From contig NBNI01000006.1 in the NCBI GenBank assembly GCA_004379135.1, forward strand, positions 124,001 through 188,000: a DNA stretch of 64,000 bases, in the 5' to 3' direction. Origin of the DNA: Acidimicrobiales bacterium mtb01 (GTDB lineage: Bacteria > Actinomycetota > Acidimicrobiia > Acidimicrobiales > Ilumatobacteraceae). Position numbers and translations under genes: made by a program. Below the pieces are notes generated by a model. It worked only from the letters and a program-made list of their open reading frames with translations, made no database searches and was not told the origin of the DNA. This document shows positions 59,334 to 64,000 of this stretch, one piece after another; the stretch's first letter is position 1; each line of letters begins with the position of its first letter.

Positions 59334-61072
59334 ATCTGCTCCGGGGAATCGATGCCGAGCAGGCCGAGACCGCGTTCCATCACGCGCGCCGTGAGGTCGC
59401 ACAGCGCAAGGCGCGACCGACGCACTTCATCATCGGCCTTCAACACCGGACAATGCTCGTAGAACGATGTGAACGCGGTGGCCAAGTCGTACAAGTAGGT
59501 GCAGAGCCGATGCGGGCTGTACTTGTCGAGCGTGTCGGCCACCGCCGAGTCGAAGCCGAGCGCGGCGAGGGCGAGAACCTTCTCCTGTGGCTCGGCGATG
59601 ACGGGCACGATCGACCGCAACGAAGTGCGGTCGACCTCGGCGCGCCGGAAGATGGAACAGATACGGGCGTGTGCGTACTGCAGATACGGCGCGGTGTTGC
59701 CGTCGAACGACAGCATGCGATCCCAGTCGAACACGTAGTCGCGCACGCGATCGGTCGACAGGTCGGCGTACTTGACCGCACCGATGCCGATCATGCGAGC
59801 GACCGCGAGGCGATCTTCCACCGCGAGGTCTGGGTTCTTCTCGGCGATCGCCGCTTCGGCACGGGTGAGCGATTCGTCGAGGAGATCGATGAATTTGAGT
59901 GGCTCGCCGCTGCGGCTCTTCAGCATCTTGCGGTCGGAGCCGAGCACCGAACCGAAGGCCACGTGAACAGCCTCGCTCGGTTCGCTCAGCCATCCGGCCA
60001 TCCGCGCCACGTCGAACACCATCGAGAGGTGCTGGGCCTGAGGAGCACCGACGACATAGAGAAGGAGGTCGGCACCGAGGCGTTCGACGCGATCGATGAC
60101 GCAAGCCAGGTCGCTGGTGGCGTAGTTGAATCCGCCCTTGCCCTTCTGCACGATCAGCGGCAGCGGGTCGCCGTCGCGATTGGTGTAGCCGGGCGGGAAG
60201 ACGACATCGGCGCCATCGGATTCCTGAAGAAGACCGAGCTTGTCCAACCGCTCGATCACCTGCGGCAGCAAGTCGTTGTAGGCGCTCTCGCCCATGAGAT
60301 CGTGGTCGGTGAGAAGCACGCCGAGCCGGTCGTACACGGCGTTGAAGTGACGCGTCGACAAGCCGACGAGGAGTTTCCACAGTCGACTGGTTTCGCCGTC
60401 GCCGCCCTGCAGCAGAACGACACGAGCGCGGGCGCGCTCCTTGAACTCGTCGGACGCATCGAACTTCGCGCGGGCCTGCTTGTAGAAGCCGTCGAGATCG
60501 CCGAGCGACAAGTGGTCGGCCGCTTCGGTCTCGCCGAGATCGAGGAGATGTTCGATGAGCATGCCGAACGGCGTGCCCCAGTCTCCGATGTGGTTCTCGC
60601 GGATCACCTCATGACCCACGAACTCGAGCATGCGCACCAGCGCATCGCCGATCACGGTGGTGCGCAGGTGGCCGACGTGCATCTCTTTGGCCACGTTGGG
60701 AGCCGAATAGTCGACGACGATCTTGCGCGTGCGCTGCGCGAGCGACACGCCCAGGCGATCATCGGCCGCGACCTTGGCCAATTCGCCACCGAGGAACGCG
60801 TTGTCGAAGACGATGTTGAGGAATCCCGGGCCGGCCACTTCGATCGATGCGCACACGCCCTGGAGACCATTGGCGGCGGCGACCACCGCATCGGCAACTT
60901 CGCGAGGCGACTTGCCGATTTCCTTGGCCACCGCCAACGCACCGTTGGCCTGAGCGTCGGCCCGATCGGACGGACGCACCACCGGATCGACTCCGGTTCG
61001 TCCGGCCACCGCCTCGAAAGCCGGCGCGAGACGCGCCGCGAGAGTCACGAGAGGGTCGGCCACGTGATTCAT
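59330..61072 (-). CDS. argS: Arginyl-tRNA synthetase
   Basis: A 580-residue class I synthetase. The HIGH motif reads HVGHLRTT, the N-terminal Add1 domain (to about 100) recognises the tRNA elbow, and the KMSK loop is replaced by a RKMLKSRSG version. The C-terminal DALR anticodon domain ends ARVMERGLGLLGI. First gene of the argS-lysA-hom-thrC run. It diverges from tRNA-Arg(CCG). Confidence 0.96.
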   Translation of the reverse strand: MNHVADPLVTLAARLAPAFEAVAGRTGVDPVVRPSDRADAQANGALAVAKEIGKSPREVADAVVAAANGLQGVCASIEVAGPGFLNIVFDNAFLGGELAKVAADDRLGVSLAQRTRKIVVDYSAPNVAKEMHVGHLRTTVIGDALVRMLEFVGHEVIRENHIGDWGTPFGMLIEHLLDLGETEAADHLSLGDLDGFYKQARAKFDASDEFKERARARVVLLQGGDGETSRLWKLLVGLSTRHFNAVYDRLGVLLTDHDLMGESAYNDLLPQVIERLDKLGLLQESDGADVVFPPGYTNRDGDPLPLIVQKGKGGFNYATSDLACVIDRVERLGADLLLYVVGAPQAQHLSMVFDVARMAGWLSEPSEAVHVAFGSVLGSDRKMLKSRSGEPLKFIDLLDESLTRAEAAIAEKNPDLAVEDRLAVARMIGIGAVKYADLSTDRVRDYVFDWDRMLSFDGNTAPYLQYAHARICSIFRRAEVDRTSLRSIVPVIAEPQEKVLALAALGFDSAVADTLDKYSPHRLCTYLYDLATAFTSFYEHCPVLKADDEVRRSRLALCDLTARVMERGLGLLGIDSPEQM

Positions 61073-61140
61073 TGTGGCCGATGGGCGACGAAAGGCCCCG
61101 GAACATTGGGAGAGGCACCAGGGGTAGGCTCGGACGAGTT

Positions 61141-61216
61141 GCCCACGTAGCTCAGTGGATAGAGCGTCTGCCTCCGGAGCAGAAGGTCGTAGGTCCGATT
61201 CCTACCGTGGGCGCCA
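61141..61216 (+). tRNA. tRNA-Arg (anticodon CCG)
   Basis: Acceptor stem GCCCACG / CGTGGGC, D-arm GCTC..GAGC, anticodon stem TCTGC / GCAGA around loop CTCCGGA, and T-arm GTAGG TCCGATT CCTAC are all paired. The anticodon CCG reads CGG. CCA is encoded at 61214-61216. It lies directly beside argS in opposite orientation. Confidence 0.97.
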
Positions 61217-61372
61217 GTCGGATTCGAGAAAACCGCCCCTGAGCAGGGCGAAGACAGCGGTTCGGAAAATCTTCAAGATTTCCGGCAGAAAAGTGCGAGA
61301 CCGCGGACGGACGTTCCTCTTGTCCGGTGTGAGGCCAACGGGGCCACACACCAACCGAAAGGAACCACCGCC

Positions 61373-62164
61373 ATGAAGACCACCAAGATCAACAACCTCC
61401 GCAAGGCCGCTCTCGCCACTGTCGCGACCGCAGCACTCGTGGCAGGAACCGCCGCCTGCGGCGGAAAGAACGACAGCGCCAGCGAACTGTCGACCGACGA
61501 AGTCGTTGTCGCTCTCCTCGATGCCACTCGCAGCGGTGACACCGGAGCCGTCAACGAGATCCTGGCCAACACCGACCCGAGCGTGATCGCAGAGGTCGCC
61601 CCCGAGATCGCCGAGATCGTCGAGGCCCCCGCCGTCGATGCACCGATTGCCGAAGCCCCCGCTGCCGAAGCGGCCGAGGCGCCGGTCGTCGAAGAGGCAC
61701 CTGCTGCTGAAGCACCGGCCGCCGAAGCACCGGTCGTCGAGGAGACGCCGGCCGAGGAAGCACCGGCGGGTTCGGACAGCAGCACCGCCCCCGGTCGCTT
61801 CGGAAGCGGCTCGCTCGCCGGCTCGCTCCCGAACTACTCGCTCGTGCCGACACCCAAGATCCTCATCTACACGTTCAGCCCGAGCGGCACGAAGATCAAC
61901 GCCCGCATCCTCGTGGACGCCGTCGGATCCGGAACGCTCGCCGCGATCGACACCGTGAAGATCAGCTACTTCGCCCGCACCGAGTTGGGCATCACTCTCC
62001 CGATGAGCAAGACCGGTTCGCTGGTCTCCTCGTCAGGCACCGGCACCGTGTGGGGCGTGGATGGCATGGGCATCAAGAACGGCGACACCGTCACCATCAC
62101 CGTCACCAACAAGGGCGGCCGCACCACCTCGGTGGTGGCCACGGTCGCGGTGATCGTCCTCTGA
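61373..62164 (+). CDS. Secreted Ala/Glu/Pro-rich lipoprotein
   Basis: A 263-residue exported protein. The signal ends in ALVAGTAAC with a lipobox Cys. Residues 85-140 are a low-complexity linker built from repeats such as EAPAAEAPVVEE. The C-terminal 120 residues form a beta-rich domain with no recognisable family (TPKILIYTFSPSGTKINARI ... TVTNKGGRTTSVVA). GAAAGGAACC precedes ATG 61373. The 155-base leader holds an inverted repeat GGAAAATCTT / AAGATTTCC near 61266. A strong terminator follows. Confidence 0.8.
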   Translation: MKTTKINNLRKAALATVATAALVAGTAACGGKNDSASELSTDEVVVALLDATRSGDTGAVNEILANTDPSVIAEVAPEIAEIVEAPAVDAPIAEAPAAEAAEAPVVEEAPAAEAPAAEAPVVEETPAEEAPAGSDSSTAPGRFGSGSLAGSLPNYSLVPTPKILIYTFSPSGTKINARILVDAVGSGTLAAIDTVKISYFARTELGITLPMSKTGSLVSSSGTGTVWGVDGMGIKNGDTVTITVTNKGGRTTSVVATVAVIVL

Positions 62165-62199
62165 TCCGACGACACATCACGAATCCTCCCCCAGAGGTA

Positions 62200-62227
62200 A
62201 TGACGGCCCGGGCAACCGGGCCGTCAT
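62200..62227 (+). terminator. Strong GC-rich terminator hairpin
   Basis: A perfect 12-bp stem ATGACGGCCCGG / CCGGGCCGTCAT with GCAA loop lies 35 bases after the lipoprotein stop. The downstream sequence is TCGCGTT, without a long T-run, as is common in high-GC actinobacteria. Confidence 0.8.
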
Positions 62228-62245
62228 TCGCGTTCTCGGGTGTTT

Positions 62246-62290
62246 TCTGGTGCGACTTCGTCACCTATGCGGTGACTTTCAGTCACCAGA
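62246..62290. repeat. Palindromic stop-proximal element, family 2
   Basis: Outer TCTGGT / ACCAGA, middle GACT / AGTC and inner GTCACC / GGTGAC stems with TATGC loop. Over 41 bases it is almost identical to the right half of the 16-kb inverted repeat. It ends 3 bases before the stop of the YqeY-like gene. Confidence 0.87.
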
Positions 62291-62293
62291 TCC

Positions 62294-62770
62294 TCAGGAG
62301 AGGGCGGATTTGACGGTGGAGGCGATGAGGGCGCCATCGACGCCGGCACCCGCGCCCACGCGCTCCTTCACCGCCTTGATCACCGCACCCATCGCCTTCG
62401 GCCCGCTCTGCCCATTGGCCGCCGCCTTGGCCACTTCCTCGTCCACCACCGCGCGCAACTGCGCTTCGTCCATCGCCACCGGCAGGTACTTCTCGATGAT
62501 CACGATCTCGTTGCGTTCCTTGACGGCCAACTCCGTGCGCCCCGCCTGCTCGTACAACTCGGCCGACTCGGCGCGCTTCTTCGACTCGGACCGCAACACG
62601 CCGATCACCTGATCGTCGGTGAGCGTGACGGCTTCCTTGCCCGCCACTTCGGCGTTCATGACCGCCGCCAACATCATGCGAATGGTCGACTTGGCGAGGT
62701 CATCACTGGCCTTCATCGCCTCGGTGAGGTCGTGCTGCAAGCGGCTCTTCAACGAATCGGGCTGGCTCAT
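62294..62770 (-). CDS. GatB/YqeY domain protein
   Basis: A 158-residue YqeY-like protein. The helical start (LKSRLQHDLTEAMKASDDLAKSTIRMML) and the segment EKYLPVAMDEAQLRAVVDEEV are standard, as is GPKAMGAVIKAVKERV near the end. Related to the tRNA-binding tail of GatB; it may affect amidotransferase activity or tRNA quality, not proven. GGGGAC precedes ATG 62770. Confidence 0.92.
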   Translation of the reverse strand: MSQPDSLKSRLQHDLTEAMKASDDLAKSTIRMMLAAVMNAEVAGKEAVTLTDDQVIGVLRSESKKRAESAELYEQAGRTELAVKERNEIVIIEKYLPVAMDEAQLRAVVDEEVAKAAANGQSGPKAMGAVIKAVKERVGAGAGVDGALIASTVKSALS

Positions 62771-62813
62771 GTCCCCATTCTGACGCTCTTCGCACCGCTA
62801 GCCTCACTCCCTT

Positions 62814-63428
62814 GTGAATCAGGTCAAGAACCGCCTCGCCGCTCTCTCGCTCCTCGATCGGGCCGTACGCCTCCTCGATGACGCCACCATCACGGCGCGT
62901 TACAACGCCCTCGACGACGAGGCCAAGGACGGTTTCCAGCACGTCCTCGGCGTGAAGGGTCAGAATCCCGACGACGCCGGCATCGTGGCCGCCGCCCGCA
63001 CGATGGCCGCCAAGGGACGCATCAACGGCGACCTCGAGCGCATCGCCCTCGTTCTCACCGACGCCGCTCTGGCCGACTGCATCGAAGCCCTCGGCAACGC
63101 CGCCGACGATCCGAGCGAAGGCCAGTTGCGCGACGCCCTGCCCGGCGTGATCGAGAAGCACGGTCTGCCCCTCACTCAGGTGATGCTCGCGTCGGTGGTG
63201 TGCGGCGAGGCCGTGGCCTCCCCCATCATCATCCGCTTCCTGAAGCACGACGACGCGTGGAAGTTGCCGCCGGCGCCCACCGTCACCACCGCACCGGTGG
63301 TGCTCGAAAAGGAATCGAGCCCCGAGCGCGACGCACTCAAGGCCGAGCGCAAGGCGCGCAAGGCGGCCGAACAGGAAGCGGCGCGTCGTCGTCGCGAGCA
63401 GTCGGCGCAAGCCCGCCGCCGCGGCTGA
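62814..63428 (+). CDS. Hypothetical protein with charged C-terminal helix
   Basis: A 204-residue protein. The first 145 residues are all-helical and hydrophobic-patterned (LAALSLLDRAVRLLDD ...). The last 35 form a highly basic Lys/Arg/Glu coiled segment ending in RRRREQSAQARRRG. I do not recognise it. GTG 62814 is 43 bases from the divergent YqeY start. It abuts the next convergent gene with no gap. Confidence 0.65.
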   Translation: MNQVKNRLAALSLLDRAVRLLDDATITARYNALDDEAKDGFQHVLGVKGQNPDDAGIVAAARTMAAKGRINGDLERIALVLTDAALADCIEALGNAADDPSEGQLRDALPGVIEKHGLPLTQVMLASVVCGEAVASPIIIRFLKHDDAWKLPPAPTVTTAPVVLEKESSPERDALKAERKARKAAEQEAARRRREQSAQARRRG

Positions 63429-63992
63429 TCAAATCGTCGGCCGCAGCCCCGGCTCGTCGGGCACGCCCTCGTCGAGCTGCACACCCGTGCTGTTCAAGAA
63501 CATCGCCACCAGGTGGTAGTTGCCCACCGTGGCGATCACGTCGAGCACCTGCTCGGTCGAATACGCCTTGGTCAACGCGCTCCAGCTGTGCTCGCTCAGC
63601 GATTGGTGCTGATGCAGTTCGTCGGCCGCCAGCATGAGCATTCGGTCGTGCGACGACCATCCCTCGTGATCGACACCCGACTTCACGGCTTCGATCTCGG
63701 CGTCGCTCAGCCCGCACTCGCGGGCGATGGCCACGTGCTGACCCCACTCGTAGCGCGAACGGCAATTCCAGCCAGTGCGCAAGATCAACAACTCGCGATC
63801 ACGCGGCGACAGAGAATTCTTCGACATCACGTGCGTCGCGAACACCAGCCAGCGCTTGAGCATGTCGGGGTGATTGCCGAGCACGCCGAAGATATTGAGC
63901 GGATCACCACCCGGACCGGTGAGACCCTTGGCGAACAACTCGCCGAGGCGCGGATCGTCGGCGGTGGTGCGAACCGGAAGCCGCTGGTTCAT
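63429..63992 (-). CDS. Carboxymuconolactone decarboxylase/AhpD-like protein
   Basis: A 187-residue all-alpha protein. The family segment RDRELLILRTGWNCRSRYEWGQH has the conserved Glu, a single Cys, and His. The usual second Cys of peroxidase-active AhpD (CxxC) is Arg-Tyr here, so the disulfide reductase activity is unlikely. Function may be a decarboxylase-like or unknown reaction. ATG 63992 is close to the right edge. Confidence 0.85.
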   Translation of the reverse strand: MNQRLPVRTTADDPRLGELFAKGLTGPGGDPLNIFGVLGNHPDMLKRWLVFATHVMSKNSLSPRDRELLILRTGWNCRSRYEWGQHVAIARECGLSDAEIEAVKSGVDHEGWSSHDRMLMLAADELHQHQSLSEHSWSALTKAYSTEQVLDVIATVGNYHLVAMFLNSTGVQLDEGVPDEPGLRPTI

Positions 63993-64000
63993 GAGTTCCT

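Noticed and set aside
59213-61150. 645-codon plus-strand open frame
   Set aside because: Antisense shadow of argS.

Overview
The window is a chromosomal segment of a high-GC actinomycete. A class Acidimicrobiia (Ilumatobacteraceae-like) origin is my inference. It rests on the codon usage, an F420-type luciferase-like oxidoreductase, a CopC-CopD fusion, an actinobacterial DrrAB exporter, RpiB of the mycobacterial type, and an argS-lysA-hom-thrC-rho-rpmE-prfA-prmC ... wecA-atp gene order like that of mycobacteria. I see no rRNA, CRISPR array or recognisable transposase. One tRNA gene is present.

Left part (0-26 kb): mostly single catabolic or transport genes. They include a CHK-type kinase, CopCD, a DUF305 lipoprotein, a PEP-utiliser mobile-domain protein, two MFS transporters, an alpha/beta hydrolase coupled to a luciferase-like monooxygenase, a Baeyer-Villiger monooxygenase fused to an esterase, ChaA, DrrAB, an amidohydrolase and an acyl-CoA dehydrogenase. 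Many gene junctions in this part carry related palindromic elements that abut stop codons and sometimes supply the only start codon of the next gene. A MazF toxin with two small paralogous antitoxin-like genes lies at 20.2-21.1 kb.

Accessory pocket (26.4-32.1 kb): lower-GC DNA with two large proteins, each a PD-(D/E)XK-like nuclease joined to a Schlafen-group-3 (DUF2075) helicase domain. One is translationally coupled to a MazG-like NTP pyrophosphohydrolase. Two very small genes lie beside them. This looks like a defence pocket.

Core part (32.1-43.3 kb): a complete minus-strand F1Fo ATP synthase operon (atpZ, atpI-like, atpB, E, F, a second b subunit, H, A, G, D, C), preceded by wecA, glyA and rpiB.

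43.4-49.9 kb interrupts the conserved order. It holds a thiolase-like gene, a nucleoside hydrolase, an AbiF/Abi_2-type HEPN protein, a zinc alcohol dehydrogenase and an S9 peptidase. The Abi gene sits in an 809-bp unit bounded by 57-bp direct repeats. The repeats carry a bulged hairpin, and a third, sequence-divergent copy has the same fold but a different stable tetraloop. I regard this as the best candidate for an undescribed system: a HEPN ribonuclease with cognate structured RNA.

49.9-61.1 kb is a translation, termination and aspartate-family amino acid cluster on the minus strand, followed by tRNA-Arg(CCG) facing away from argS. The right end holds a secreted Ala/Glu/Pro-rich lipoprotein, a YqeY-like protein, an uncharacterised gene and a carboxymuconolactone decarboxylase-like protein.
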